64,000 nt of DNA from Haloprofundus halophilus (GTDB lineage: Archaea; Halobacteriota; Halobacteria; Halobacteriales; Haloferacaceae): positions 868,001 through 932,000 of the forward strand of contig NZ_QQRR01000001.1 in assembly GCF_003439925.1 (NCBI RefSeq), read 5' to 3'. Below are positions 44,979-53,243 of this stretch, one piece after another. Both the position numbers and the translations under genes were made by a program. The notes beneath the pieces were generated by a model, which saw only the letters and a program-made list of their open reading frames with translations, ran no database searches and had not been told where the DNA came from. Each line of letters begins with the position of its first letter. Position 1 is the stretch's first letter.

Positions 44979-46172
44979 ATGCAGAGCAACGAGGCGTTCT
45001 CCGGACTCGCGTGCGTCGACTGCGGGACGGTCCACGGCGCGGACGTTCCCGGTCGGTGCCCCGACTGCGGCGGCTTTCTCGACGCGCAGTACGATTACGA
45101 CGCGGTCGACCCCGACTGGGAGTCGTTCGCGGGTGAGAAACGGGGGCTGTGGTCGTTCGAGTCGCTCCTCCCGTTTTCGGCGAGCGACGCCGTCAGCGCC
45201 GCCGAGGGGCGGACGCCGCTCGTGGACGCGCCCCGACTCGCCGAGGAACTCGGCGTCGGCCGCGTCGTCGTGAAAGACGAGGGTCGCAACCCGACCGGGA
45301 CGTTCCTCGACCGGGGGATGAGCCTCGCGCTGACCGCCGCGAGCCAGCACGCCGAGAGCGACGATATCGAACCGCTCGCGCTGGCGACGCCGGGTAACGC
45401 CGGCCAGTCGGCGGCGGCGTACGCCGGGCGCGTCGGTCTCCGCTCGTACTCGTTCGTCCCCTCGCGGTCGGCCTTCTCGAACAAGGCGATGATAAACGTC
45501 CACGGCGGCGAGATGCGCGTGGTCGGCGGGCGCTACCCGCAGGCGAAAGACGCCGTCGACGAGCAGCTGGCGACCGACTACTACTCGCTGCAGGAGTTCA
45601 CCACGCCGTATCGCCACGAGGGCGCGAAGACGCTCGCCTTCGAGGTGGTCGCGGACCTCGACGGCGAGATTCCCGACGCCGTCGTCGTCCCCGCCTCGAC
45701 GGGCGAACTCGTCGTCGGCCTCGAAAAAGGATTCCGCGAACTCCGCGAAATCGGACTCGTCGACGACGTGCCGCCGTTGTACGCGGTTCAACCCGAGAAC
45801 TGCGCACCCATCGTCGCCGCCGTCGAACGCGGTGCGGACACCATCGAACCGTGGGAGGTGCCCGACACCATCGTCGGCGAACTCGAAGTACCCGACCCCG
45901 AGGGTGGCGAACTCGCGCTCGCCGCGCTCGACGAGGCCGGCGGCGACGCCGTCGCCGTCTCCGACGACGACATTCTCGCGTCCGCCGTCGCCGCCGCGCA
46001 GCACGAGGCCATCGAGGTCGGCGTCGCCGGCGGTGCGGCCCCGGCAGGCGCGTGGAGCCTCGCGGAGGAAGGTCGGTTCGGCGACGACGACACCGTCGTC
46101 CTCGTCAACACCGAATCGGGACTGAAGACGCCGGACGTGCTCCGAAGCCACCTGATGGGACAGGGCATCTGA
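44979..46172 (+). CDS. Threonine synthase-like protein with PLP lysine replaced
   Basis: A 397-residue protein of the fold-type II PLP family. An N-terminal zinc ribbon (CVDC...CPDC, about 12-30) is normal for archaeal threonine synthases. The PLP-binding motif should read NPTGSFKDRG but reads NPTGTFLDRG, with Leu110 (codon CTC at 45306-45308) in place of the Schiff-base lysine. The phosphate-binding loop is TPGNAGQSAAAYA, also altered from SGNTG. The C-terminal Ser/Thr-Gly segment (NTESGLKTPDVL) is kept. It is probably not a threonine synthase; it may be a pseudoenzyme or use a different chemistry. Confidence 0.85.
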   Translation: MQSNEAFSGLACVDCGTVHGADVPGRCPDCGGFLDAQYDYDAVDPDWESFAGEKRGLWSFESLLPFSASDAVSAAEGRTPLVDAPRLAEELGVGRVVVKDEGRNPTGTFLDRGMSLALTAASQHAESDDIEPLALATPGNAGQSAAAYAGRVGLRSYSFVPSRSAFSNKAMINVHGGEMRVVGGRYPQAKDAVDEQLATDYYSLQEFTTPYRHEGAKTLAFEVVADLDGEIPDAVVVPASTGELVVGLEKGFRELREIGLVDDVPPLYAVQPENCAPIVAAVERGADTIEPWEVPDTIVGELEVPDPEGGELALAALDEAGGDAVAVSDDDILASAVAAAQHEAIEVGVAGGAAPAGAWSLAEEGRFGDDDTVVLVNTESGLKTPDVLRSHLMGQGI

Positions 46173-46267
46173 GTGGCGGACGACCGAGCGCGCATCCGCC
46201 CACCCCGCGCTTATCTGACCGACAGTCGTAGTCTCGTCCGCACGGAAAACCGAGGTCAGGAGACCAG

Positions 46268-47590
46268 ATGACTGCGAACACGACTCCCGAATCAGAGGGA
46301 ACACAGCGACTCACCCCCGACGTGGTCGTCGTCGGGGCCGGCCCCGCCGGTTGCGTCCTGAGCTACCTGCTCGCCCGGAGCGGCGTCGAGACACTCCTCT
46401 TGGAACGCAACGCGACGCTCGACCGGGAGTTCCGCGGTTTCGGCTTCCAACCGTACGTGGCGTGGGCGTTCGACCAACTCGGGCTCCTCGACGACGTGCT
46501 CGACCTGCCGCACGAACGAGTGCGGAAGGCGCACGCCTCAGTGTACGGACGGCGGTACCGGCTCCTCGACTTCACGGACGTCTCGCCGCGGGAGGACTAC
46601 CTCCTGCTGATGGACCAACCGCCGCTCCTGGCGCTGCTCGTCGAGCGGGCGAACGAGTTCGAGACGTTCTCGTTTCGGCCGGCGACGGCGGTGACGGACG
46701 TCCGGAGAGAGGACGGACGGGTCGTCGGCGTCGAGGCGCGCGACCGAGGGGCCGGCGTCGACCTCGAAGTCGAGAGCCGCCTCGTCGTCGGCGCGGACGG
46801 TCGCTACTCGACGGTTCGAGAGGCGGCGGGAATCGACGCGGGGCTGTTGGAGTCGGAACTCGAAATCGTCTGGTTCAAACTCGAAGACGCCAGCATCGAC
46901 GTGACGACGCAATTGCGCGTCGGCGAGTCCGGTATCCTCGTGTACGCGCCACTCAGCGACTCGGTCGCACAGTGCGGGTGGCCCATCGAGAAGGGACGCT
47001 ACAGCGACCTCCGAGAGCGGGGCATCGAGGCGTTCCGCCGCGACCTCGTCTCCGTCGACCCCGACCTCCGGGGGACGGTCGAGACCCAGCTCGGGGGCTT
47101 CGAGGACTGCTCGCTGCTGCACGTCGAGCCGGGGCTCTGCGACCGCTGGGTCGACGACGGCGTGCTGCTCCTCGGCGACGCCGCGCACGTCGCCTCACCG
47201 TTCGGCGGACAGGGAAACAGTCTCGCCGTGCAGGACGCGGTCGTCGCCCACGAGGTGATTGCGACGGCGCTCTCCGACGCGAAGCGAAGCGACGGCGCGC
47301 TTCCCGCCGAGCGACTCGGACGATTCGAGGAGCGGCGGTATCCGGCCGTCGAGCGGGTGCTTCGACTGCAACGCCGGACCGAGTCGTTCGTGACGGGGCT
47401 GCTCCTGTACGGCTCCCGCGTTCCGCGGCGGCTTCGGGCTCCCGCGTTGCGCGCGACGTTCGGCGCGCTCTCGCTCGTCGGGTCGTCGCCGCTCGCCCGC
47501 CGTCAGCGACGGTTGCTCGCGTACGGGCCCGACCCGCCGCGAGTCGACACGAGTCTCTTCGTTGCCGACGAGTCGGCGACGGTCGACTAA
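46268..47590 (+). CDS. FAD-dependent oxidoreductase (PHBH/UbiH type)
   Basis: A 440-residue flavoprotein of the aromatic hydroxylase/geranylgeranyl-reductase type. The N-terminal GAGPAGCVLSYLLARSGVETLLLER (about 21-45), the central DG motif RLVVGADGRYSTVREAAG and the GD motif LLGDAAHVASPFGGQGNSLAVQDA (about 298-321) are all present. A C-terminal helical region with many Arg follows. No membrane helix is clear. Substrate unknown; in archaea such proteins hydroxylate aromatics or reduce isoprenoid double bonds. Confidence 0.88.
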   Translation: MTANTTPESEGTQRLTPDVVVVGAGPAGCVLSYLLARSGVETLLLERNATLDREFRGFGFQPYVAWAFDQLGLLDDVLDLPHERVRKAHASVYGRRYRLLDFTDVSPREDYLLLMDQPPLLALLVERANEFETFSFRPATAVTDVRREDGRVVGVEARDRGAGVDLEVESRLVVGADGRYSTVREAAGIDAGLLESELEIVWFKLEDASIDVTTQLRVGESGILVYAPLSDSVAQCGWPIEKGRYSDLRERGIEAFRRDLVSVDPDLRGTVETQLGGFEDCSLLHVEPGLCDRWVDDGVLLLGDAAHVASPFGGQGNSLAVQDAVVAHEVIATALSDAKRSDGALPAERLGRFEERRYPAVERVLRLQRRTESFVTGLLLYGSRVPRRLRAPALRATFGALSLVGSSPLARRQRRLLAYGPDPPRVDTSLFVADESATVD

Positions 47591-47611
47591 CGACTCGCTT
47601 TGCCACGCCAG

Positions 47612-47619
47612 ATATAATA
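47612..47619 (+). promoter_or_regulatory. TATA-like box of the DtxR-type regulator
   Basis: ATATAATA lies about 24-31 bases before the ATG at 47643. A 5-bp inverted repeat (CGCCG, CGGCG) flanks CGTCTAATT just before the start codon and could be part of an autoregulatory site. Confidence 0.6.
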
Positions 47620-47642
47620 GTTCGCCGCGTCTAATTCGGCGC

Positions 47643-48335
47643 ATGTTGAGCGACGTGATGGAGGACTACCTGAAGGCCATCTACACCCTCCAGACCGAAC
47701 ACGGACCGCCGGTTTCGACCTCCGCCGTCGCGGAGTATCTCGACAAGACCGCGCCGACGGTGACGAGCATGCTCGGGAAACTCGAAGACCGCGGCCTCGT
47801 CGACCGCGAGAAGTACAAGGGCGTCGAGTTGACCGACGAGGGGGAGACGGTCGCACTGGAGGTGCTCCGCCACCACCGACTGCTGGAGGCGTACCTGACG
47901 GAGCATCTCGACTACTCGTGGAGCGAGGTCCACGACGAGGCCGACGCGCTCGAACACCACATCAGCGAGGCGTTCGAACGGCGCGTCGCCGAGGCGCTCG
48001 GCAACCCGGAGTTCGACCCCCACGGCGACCCGATTCCGAACGTCGACCTCGACCCCGTCGAGGACGAGACGACCCGGCTGAGCGAGTACGGCGAGGGTGA
48101 CCGCGTCGTCGTCGCGCGCGTCTCCGACCGCGACGAGGAGGAACTGAAGTACCTCGCCGAGGCCGGACTCACCCCCGGTACCGAGGTCGAGATAGTCGAC
48201 GTCGCGCCGTTCGGGATGGTGACCGTCCTCGTCGGCGGTCACGAACAGAGCCTCCCCGAGTCGGTCGCGCACTCGATCCGCGTCGAACCGGTCGGCGAAC
48301 CCGAATCCGCCCCCGCAGGGGTGGGTGGTGCGTGA
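47643..48335 (+). CDS. DtxR/MntR-type metal-dependent transcription regulator
   Basis: A 230-residue regulator. An N-terminal winged helix (about 1-60: MEDYLKAIYTLQTEHGPPVSTSAVAEYLDKTAPTVTSMLGKLEDRGLVD) is followed by the metal-binding/dimerisation domain with HHRLLEAYL (about 80-88) and DEADALEHHISEAFE (about 99-113). A C-terminal FeoA/SH3-like domain (about 150-222) has LTPGTEVEIVDVAPFGMVTVLVGGHEQSL. Such proteins repress metal-uptake genes with Fe or Mn bound. The gene overlaps the downstream TMEM165/GDT1 gene by four bases, so this regulator may control that transporter. Confidence 0.92.
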   Translation: MLSDVMEDYLKAIYTLQTEHGPPVSTSAVAEYLDKTAPTVTSMLGKLEDRGLVDREKYKGVELTDEGETVALEVLRHHRLLEAYLTEHLDYSWSEVHDEADALEHHISEAFERRVAEALGNPEFDPHGDPIPNVDLDPVEDETTRLSEYGEGDRVVVARVSDRDEEELKYLAEAGLTPGTEVEIVDVAPFGMVTVLVGGHEQSLPESVAHSIRVEPVGEPESAPAGVGGA

Positions 48336-49102
48336 ACTGGTCGGAGCTACTCGTCGTCGCGTTCGTCACCCAACTGGCCGTCCTCCCCGGCGAAAAAGTA
48401 CAGTTCATCATCGCGGGCCTCTCGACGCGCTACCGACCGCTGGTGGTCGTCGGAGCCGCCAGCGCAGCGTTCGCCGGGTGGACCGCGCTGGAGATTCTGT
48501 TCGGGAGCGCGCTGCAGGCGGCGCTGCCGGGCGTCGCCCTCGACGCGTTCACCGCCGTCCTGTTTCTCGCCTTCGCCGTCCTGCTGTTCCGGTCGGCACC
48601 CGAGGCCGACGCCGGGGACCCGACGCGGGCGGCGCGAAGTGACGGCGGCGAGTCGAACGGAGTGAACCGAACCTCGTCACGAGCGAAGCGAAGTGACGGC
48701 GGCGAGTCGAGCGTCTCCTCGCTCGCGCCGGAGCTCGACACGAAACTGTTCGGCTACGACGTCGGCGGTCGGTTCGGCGGCTTCCTGCCCATCTTCGCCA
48801 TGATGGTCGCCGGCGAGTTCGGCGACAAGACCCAGCTCGTCACCATCGGCCTCGCCGCCCAGTACGGGGCGAGTAGCGCCATCTGGTTCGGCGAGATGCT
48901 CGCAATCGTCCCGGTGAGCCTCGCGAACGCCTACTTCTTCCACAAGTTCGCGCACGCGGTCGACATGCGAAAGGCGCACTTCGCCGGGGCGGCGCTGTTC
49001 CTCCTGTTCGGCCTCGACGTCCTCCTCTCGGTCGCCACCGGCTTCTCGGCGTGGGACGTACTCGTCGCCGCCGTCGCCGACGCGGTGACGGGACTCGCCT
49101 GA
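48332..49102 (+). CDS. TMEM165/GDT1-family (UPF0016) cation transporter
   Basis: A 256-residue membrane protein of the UPF0016 family, which moves Mn/Ca across membranes. The family has two E-x-G-D-(K/R)-(T/S) motifs. Here only the second is intact (GEFGDKTQ, about 168-175); the first half has LPGEKVQ, lacking the Asp. A central loop (about 95-135) is low complexity with RSDGGES duplicated. It starts at a GTG overlapping the DtxR-type regulator stop by four bases, linking it to metal control. Six to seven membrane helices are predicted. Confidence 0.85.
   Translation: MNWSELLVVAFVTQLAVLPGEKVQFIIAGLSTRYRPLVVVGAASAAFAGWTALEILFGSALQAALPGVALDAFTAVLFLAFAVLLFRSAPEADAGDPTRAARSDGGESNGVNRTSSRAKRSDGGESSVSSLAPELDTKLFGYDVGGRFGGFLPIFAMMVAGEFGDKTQLVTIGLAAQYGASSAIWFGEMLAIVPVSLANAYFFHKFAHAVDMRKAHFAGAALFLLFGLDVLLSVATGFSAWDVLVAAVADAVTGLA
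48634..48710 (+). repeat. 23-bp direct repeat inside the transporter gene
   Basis: An exact 23-bp repeat (core GCGAAGTGACGGCGGCGAGT) occurs at 48634-48656 and 48688-48710. Both copies are in the same frame and encode A/K-R-S-D-G-G-E-S in the loop between the two halves of the TMEM165-like protein. Between them is a segment rich in GTCAC/GAGCGAAGCG like haloarchaeal intergenic spacers. Confidence 0.85.
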
Positions 49103-49176
49103 GGCGGCGGAGTGCGAACCGAACCTCCGACGACGGAACCGCGGCGTTTTTCGGGGCCTGTCGCCCATCTCTCGAC

Positions 49177-49854
49177 GTGTTCGATGCGTTGACCACCGGA
49201 CTCGCGGGCGTCGTCTTCGGACTGGCGCTGGCCGCGCCGCCGGGACCGATGAACGCCGTCATCGCCGAGGAGAGCGTCGTCCACGGCTGGAAATCGGGAT
49301 TTCGGGCGGGGCTCGGCGCGTTCTCGGCCGACTTCGTCTTCTTCGTGCTCGCACTGCTCGGCGTCGTCGGCTTCGTCGAACGCTTCCCGACGGTTCGGGC
49401 TGCGATGGTCGGCGTCGGCGGCCTGCTGATGCTCTACTTCGCCTACGGCGCGGTCCGCTCGGTCTCCGACTCGTTCCGCGGCGGGACGCTCCCCGACGAC
49501 AGCGCGGGCTTCAGAAAGGCGTTCGTGCTCGCGCTGACGAACCCGTACCAGGTACTGTTCTGGCTCACCATCGGCGTCGGCCTCCTCGAAGCCGGCACCG
49601 TCGACGTGCTCTCGCAGACGCCGTACGTCGGCGGGGAACTCGCCGGACGGCTCGTCGTCGAGACCGGGAGCCCGGCGCTCGTCGCGGGGTTCTTCGGCGG
49701 CATCCTGCTCTGGGTCTCGGGGTTTCCGGCCGCCCTCGTCACCGCCGAGCGCCGCGTCGAGTCGCTCGCGCCCGTCGTCGCCGGGGTGAGCGCCGTCGTC
49801 CTCGGCGGGTTCGGCGTTGCGTTTCTGTACGATGCGGCGACGCAGTTGCTGTGA
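49177..49854 (+). CDS. LysE-family transporter
   Basis: A 225-residue membrane protein with a GTG start. The conserved PPGPMNAVIAEESVVHGWKSGFRAGLGAFSADF (about 22-54) with the GxG and FxxD elements is typical of the LysE/RhtB exporters, and NPYQVLFWLTIGVGL (about 125-139) is the second signature. Six membrane helices are visible. The family exports amino acids or related small molecules. It ends 80 bases before egsA on the same strand. Confidence 0.88.
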   Translation: MFDALTTGLAGVVFGLALAAPPGPMNAVIAEESVVHGWKSGFRAGLGAFSADFVFFVLALLGVVGFVERFPTVRAAMVGVGGLLMLYFAYGAVRSVSDSFRGGTLPDDSAGFRKAFVLALTNPYQVLFWLTIGVGLLEAGTVDVLSQTPYVGGELAGRLVVETGSPALVAGFFGGILLWVSGFPAALVTAERRVESLAPVVAGVSAVVLGGFGVAFLYDAATQLL

Positions 49855-49934
49855 CCGGTGGAGGCGCGCCCGTTCTGCGGCACACGGCCGCCGTATGGCA
49901 CAAACGGTTTCTACGCGGAGGGTGATTTCCGCGT

Positions 49935-50981
49935 ATGTTCGACAAAACGACGTGGATAAAGCTCCCGCGCAACGTCCTCGTCGGGCACGGCGTCGTCGAC
50001 CAGTTGGCCGACGCGGTGGCGGAACTACCCTTCTCGGGCAGTCCGCTCATCGTCACGAGTCCGACACCGAAGCGACTCGTCGGCGACCGCGTCTGCGCGC
50101 AGTTCGACGACCCGGCGACGGTCACCGTCTCGGAGGCGAGCTTCGCGGCCGTCGAGCGCGTCATCGACGCCGCCCGCGAGACTGAAGCGGGCTTTCTCGT
50201 CGGTCTCGGCGGCGGCAAACCCGTCGACATCGCCAAGATGGCCAGCGACCACCTCGGCCGAGGGTTCGTCTCGGTGCCGACGGCGGCGAGCCACGACGGC
50301 ATCGTCTCCGGTCGGGGCTCGGTGCCCGAGGGCGACACCCGCCACAGCGTCGCCGCCGACCCGCCGCTGGCCGTCGTCGCCGACACCGAACTGCTGGCGG
50401 AAGCGCCGTGGGAGCTGACGACGGCGGGGTGTGCGGACATCATCTCGAACTACACCGCGGTGCAGGACTGGCAGCTCGCGAACCGCCTCAAGAACGTCGA
50501 GTACTCCGAGTACGCGGGTGCGCTCTCGCAGATGACCGCCGAGATGCTCGTCGACAGCGCCGACTCAATCAAGCCCGGACTGGAGGAGTCCTGCTGGATA
50601 GTCGTGAAGGCGCTGGTCTCCTCCGGCGTGGCGATGTCCATCGCGGGTTCGTCGCGGCCCGCGTCGGGGGCGGAACACCTCTTCTCGCACCAGCTCGACC
50701 GTATCGCGCCCGGGCGGGCGCTCCACGGCCACCAGGTCGGCGTCGGCTCCATCATCACCGCCTACCTCCACAGCGGCCCGAAGGGGCAGTGGCGCAACAT
50801 CCGCGACGCGCTGGAGAGCATCGACGCGCCGACGACGGCCTCCGACCTCGGTCTCACCGCCGACGAGGTGCTCGAAGCGCTCACGACCGCCCACGAGATC
50901 CGCGACCGGTACACGATTCTCGGCGACGGCGTCGACGAGCGAGCGGCCGAGGAGGTCGCCAGCGTCACGGGCGTCATCTGA
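49935..50981 (+). CDS. egsA: sn-Glycerol-1-phosphate dehydrogenase
   Basis: The 348-residue NAD(P)H-dependent enzyme that makes the G1P backbone of archaeal ether lipids from dihydroxyacetone phosphate. The NAD-binding GLGGGKPVDIAKM is at about 92-104. Zinc ligands are Asp in GCADIISNYTAV (about 167), His in SGAEHLFSHQL (about 244) and His in LHGHQVGVG (about 262). It shares a fold with gldA at 39345 but has PTAASHDGIVSGRGSVPEG, typical of G1PDH. Essential in archaea; no operon partner is evident. Confidence 0.96.
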   Translation: MFDKTTWIKLPRNVLVGHGVVDQLADAVAELPFSGSPLIVTSPTPKRLVGDRVCAQFDDPATVTVSEASFAAVERVIDAARETEAGFLVGLGGGKPVDIAKMASDHLGRGFVSVPTAASHDGIVSGRGSVPEGDTRHSVAADPPLAVVADTELLAEAPWELTTAGCADIISNYTAVQDWQLANRLKNVEYSEYAGALSQMTAEMLVDSADSIKPGLEESCWIVVKALVSSGVAMSIAGSSRPASGAEHLFSHQLDRIAPGRALHGHQVGVGSIITAYLHSGPKGQWRNIRDALESIDAPTTASDLGLTADEVLEALTTAHEIRDRYTILGDGVDERAAEEVASVTGVI

Positions 50982-51070
50982 TTCTCGAGAGGTCGCCCGC
51001 CGGCCGAGTCGCTGCGAGGTTTGACGAGCGAACCCGAACGCAAATAGTCGGGCCGCGCTAACCGTCGGCT

Positions 51071-51688
51071 ATGGCAACTGCCAGCGCCAGCGGGGTCGCA
51101 AAGCAACACCCCGCGGCCATCACCGCGGTTCTCAGCGTCGTCGGCTACGCCGTCGTCATCGGGACGTTTCTCGGTGTCGTCCCGGCACGGGTGTTCCCGG
51201 AACTCACCCTCCAACAGGTCAACCGACTCGCCGACGCCATCGCGCTCGTCAACACCGTCAACACCGGCGTGCTCGTCGCCGGTTGGTACTGGATTCGCAA
51301 CGACGAGGTGAAGAAGCACGCGACGGCGATGGTCTCCTCCTTCGCGCTCATCCTGTTCTTCCTCGTGCTCTACCTGACGAAGATCGGCGGCGGCGGGACC
51401 AAGGAGTTCGTCGGCCCGGAACTGGTGTACTACGCGTACCTGGCGATGCTGGCGATTCACATTATCCTCTCCATCGTCTCGGTGCCGGTGGTGTTGTACG
51501 CGCTGGTGTTGGGGTTGACCCACACCCCGAGCGAACTCCGGACGGAGACGCCGCACAAGCGCGTCGGGCGCATCGCCGCGGGGTCGTGGATTCTCTCGCT
51601 CTCGCTCGGCGTCGTGACGTACCTGCTGTTGAACCACGTCTACGACTGGGAGTTCGTCGCCGCCTTCGTCGGCGTGCCGCTGTGGTGA
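51071..51688 (+). CDS. DUF420 family membrane protein (haem-copper oxidase assembly-type)
   Basis: A 205-residue protein with five predicted membrane helices (about 18-38, 53-73, 83-105, 123-145 and 175-195). It has the DUF420 features NTVNTGVLVAGWYWIRNDEVKKHATAMVSS and the His-containing MLAIHIILSIVSVPVVLYALVLG. In bacteria DUF420 proteins (CtaM-like) help assemble haem-copper cytochrome oxidases; haloarchaeal members may do the same. No oxidase genes are in the window. Followed closely by a small soluble protein gene. Confidence 0.85.
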   Translation: MATASASGVAKQHPAAITAVLSVVGYAVVIGTFLGVVPARVFPELTLQQVNRLADAIALVNTVNTGVLVAGWYWIRNDEVKKHATAMVSSFALILFFLVLYLTKIGGGGTKEFVGPELVYYAYLAMLAIHIILSIVSVPVVLYALVLGLTHTPSELRTETPHKRVGRIAAGSWILSLSLGVVTYLLLNHVYDWEFVAAFVGVPLW

Positions 51689-51701
51689 CCGGGTGAGTCG
51701 G

Positions 51702-51995
51702 ATGTCGGAGCCTCTCGACGCGCTACTCGACGAGCTGCACGCCGAACTCGAAGCGACGGCCGAACTCCCGATTGCGCCGCGCGCGAACGCGTGGCTCGGC
51801 GAGGCGGAAGCCGTCGCCGCCGACCTCGCGGAAGGTGACGTCGACGACGACGTGGTCTCTCGCCGCACCGCACACGTCGAACGACTGCTCGACAGCGTCG
51901 GCGAGACGGAGAACGCCGACGCCGACGCGCGCGTCGCTACCGCTCGCGCGCTCGTCGAACGTATCGAAAAACGGGTCGAAAGCTCCGGTTCCTGA
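51702..51995 (+). CDS. Small helical haloarchaeal protein
   Basis: A 97-residue acidic protein starting MSEPLDALLDELHAELEATAE, predicted wholly helical with repeated EAEAVAADLAE and ARALVERIEKRVESS stretches. It has no cysteine and no membrane helix. It starts 13 bases after the DUF420 gene on the same strand, so they probably share a transcript. Function is not recognised. Confidence 0.68.
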   Translation: MSEPLDALLDELHAELEATAELPIAPRANAWLGEAEAVAADLAEGDVDDDVVSRRTAHVERLLDSVGETENADADARVATARALVERIEKRVESSGS

Positions 51996-52000
51996 ACGCC

Positions 52001-52132
52001 TCAGAGTCGCGGAGTCGAGACGGACCGACCGCAGTCGTAACAGGCGTCCGGGAGCCACGGCTTGTTCTCGACGACGCGACACGTCTCGTCGCAGCGAGGG
52101 CAGTATGCCGTTTGTTGGTAATGTGTCGCCAT
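52001..52132 (-). CDS. 43-residue zinc-ribbon protein
   Basis: A very short frame on the minus strand starting MATHYQQTAYCPRCDETC and ending CYDCGRSVSTPRL. It has two CxxC pairs (CPRC at 11-14, CYDC at 31-34), typical of a zinc-ribbon microprotein. AT-rich DNA at 52150-52185 upstream (TTATAG, ATATAT) could serve as a promoter. The CxxC pairing and composition argue it is real despite its length. It probably binds nucleic acid or a partner protein; no specific role can be given. Confidence 0.75.
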   Translation of the reverse strand: MATHYQQTAYCPRCDETCRVVENKPWLPDACYDCGRSVSTPRL

Positions 52133-52224
52133 ACCAGATGGGCAACGCGCAGCGTTATAGTATCCACTATGTGTGATATATCGTGAACAATCCAGTTCGG
52201 ACGCTGGACGAGTGGCCGCCGTTT

Positions 52225-52274
52225 CGGAGCGTTCGGCCGGAGCGTTCGGCCGGAGCGTTCGGCCGGAGTGCGGC
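52225..52274. repeat. Three 13-bp tandem repeats
   Basis: CGGAGCGTTCGGC repeats exactly at 52225-52237, 52238-52250 and 52251-52263, then a degenerate copy to 52274. The array lies about 30 bases past the stop codon of the minus-strand PAC2 gene. Confidence 0.8.
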
Positions 52275-52300
52275 GAGTACAGCCTCGCTCCCCGTCGGTC

Positions 52301-53056
52301 TCAACCGATGTAGCGCAGGTCGTCGTCGGTCGGGAGGCTCTGTTGCTGTTGCATCTCCTGAATCTTGCCGACGACCTCCTCCATCTCCTCGGCGCGCTCT
52401 TCGAGCGAGGCGAAGTCCACCTCGAAATCGAGAACGTGTTGGAGCACTTCGATGACCGCTCGCGCGCTCTTGGGGTCGACGAGGTAGCCGCTCGTCTCGC
52501 CCATCAGACACGCGGCGTCGAGGCCGCGGCGCTTGCCGAGACCCAAGATGAGCCCGGAGACGCCGACGATGCCGCCCGCGGGTTCGTCGGGGCGGAACTC
52601 GACGCCGGCGTCTTCGAGTTCCTCCTTCCCGTCGGCCCCGCTCACCGCGCCGAGGACGGTGTACTCCTCGACGAGTTCGCCGGTCGGCACGCCGCCGAGT
52701 GCGAACGCGCGGGAGACGCCGAACTCCTCGGCGATGTCGAGAAACGCGTCGGTGAGGCGGTAGTGGCCCGCGTTGCTCTGCGCCTGGTGGTCTCCCGTCA
52801 GAATGAGAAGATCCGTCCCGTCGACGGTGACGGCGTGCAGTTCCGCGCACGTGAGGTCGGCGACGCCCTCGTCGTCGACGCTCACCTGCGGCGGGAAGTC
52901 CGAGGAGTAGACGCGACGCACCAGTTCGCCGTCGAACTCGTCGCGGAGGTGTTCGGCGGCGAGTTTCCCGACGTGACCGACGCCCGGCAGCCCTTCGACG
53001 AGAACCGGGTCGTCGAGTTCGGGGTCGGCGACCGCCTCGATGTCGATGTCGTCCAT
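52301..53056 (-). CDS. PAC2 family proteasome assembly chaperone-like protein
   Basis: A 251-residue protein of the PAC2/proteasome-assembly-chaperone family. The N-terminal LVEGLPGVGHVGKLAAEHL (about 19-37), LLILTGDHQAQSNAGHY (about 84-100) and central GGVPTGE and ILGLGKRRGLDAACLMGETSGY (about 171-192) are family features. A C-terminal coiled-coil (DFASLEERAEEMEEVVGKIQEMQQQQ) follows. The role in archaea is not proven. It lies directly upstream of the nop10-aIF2alpha run in a conserved archaeal arrangement. Confidence 0.88.
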   Translation of the reverse strand: MDDIDIEAVADPELDDPVLVEGLPGVGHVGKLAAEHLRDEFDGELVRRVYSSDFPPQVSVDDEGVADLTCAELHAVTVDGTDLLILTGDHQAQSNAGHYRLTDAFLDIAEEFGVSRAFALGGVPTGELVEEYTVLGAVSGADGKEELEDAGVEFRPDEPAGGIVGVSGLILGLGKRRGLDAACLMGETSGYLVDPKSARAVIEVLQHVLDFEVDFASLEERAEEMEEVVGKIQEMQQQQSLPTDDDLRYIG

Positions 53057-53060
53057 GGCT

Positions 53061-53243
53061 TTATTGCCGACTGCGCCGCTTAAGAGCGCGTCGGTACTCG
53101 CCGTAGGGGTCCTCGGGGTTGAACGGGGCCGGCGCGCTGTTCTCGGCTGCGGCTCCGCACTCGGGACACGTCTCGGAGAGGGTGTACACCGGGCGGGAGT
53201 GACGCTCGCGCCACGTCGAGCAGACCCGGATGTCGGACTTCAT
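53061..53243 (-). CDS. nop10: H/ACA ribonucleoprotein Nop10
   Basis: A 60-residue protein of the H/ACA RNP that guides pseudouridylation of rRNA. It has an N-terminal Cys (RVCSTW) and the C-X2-C of CPECG (about 26-30), followed by [18 protein letters not shown], a Nop10 signature that contacts Cbf5. The usual second N-terminal Cys of the zinc knuckle is absent (reads RVCSTW), as in some haloarchaea. It overlaps the aIF2alpha stop by four bases. Confidence 0.92.
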   Translation of the reverse strand: MKSDIRVCSTWRERHSRPVYTLSETCPECGAAAENSAPAPFNPEDPYGEYRRALKRRSRQ

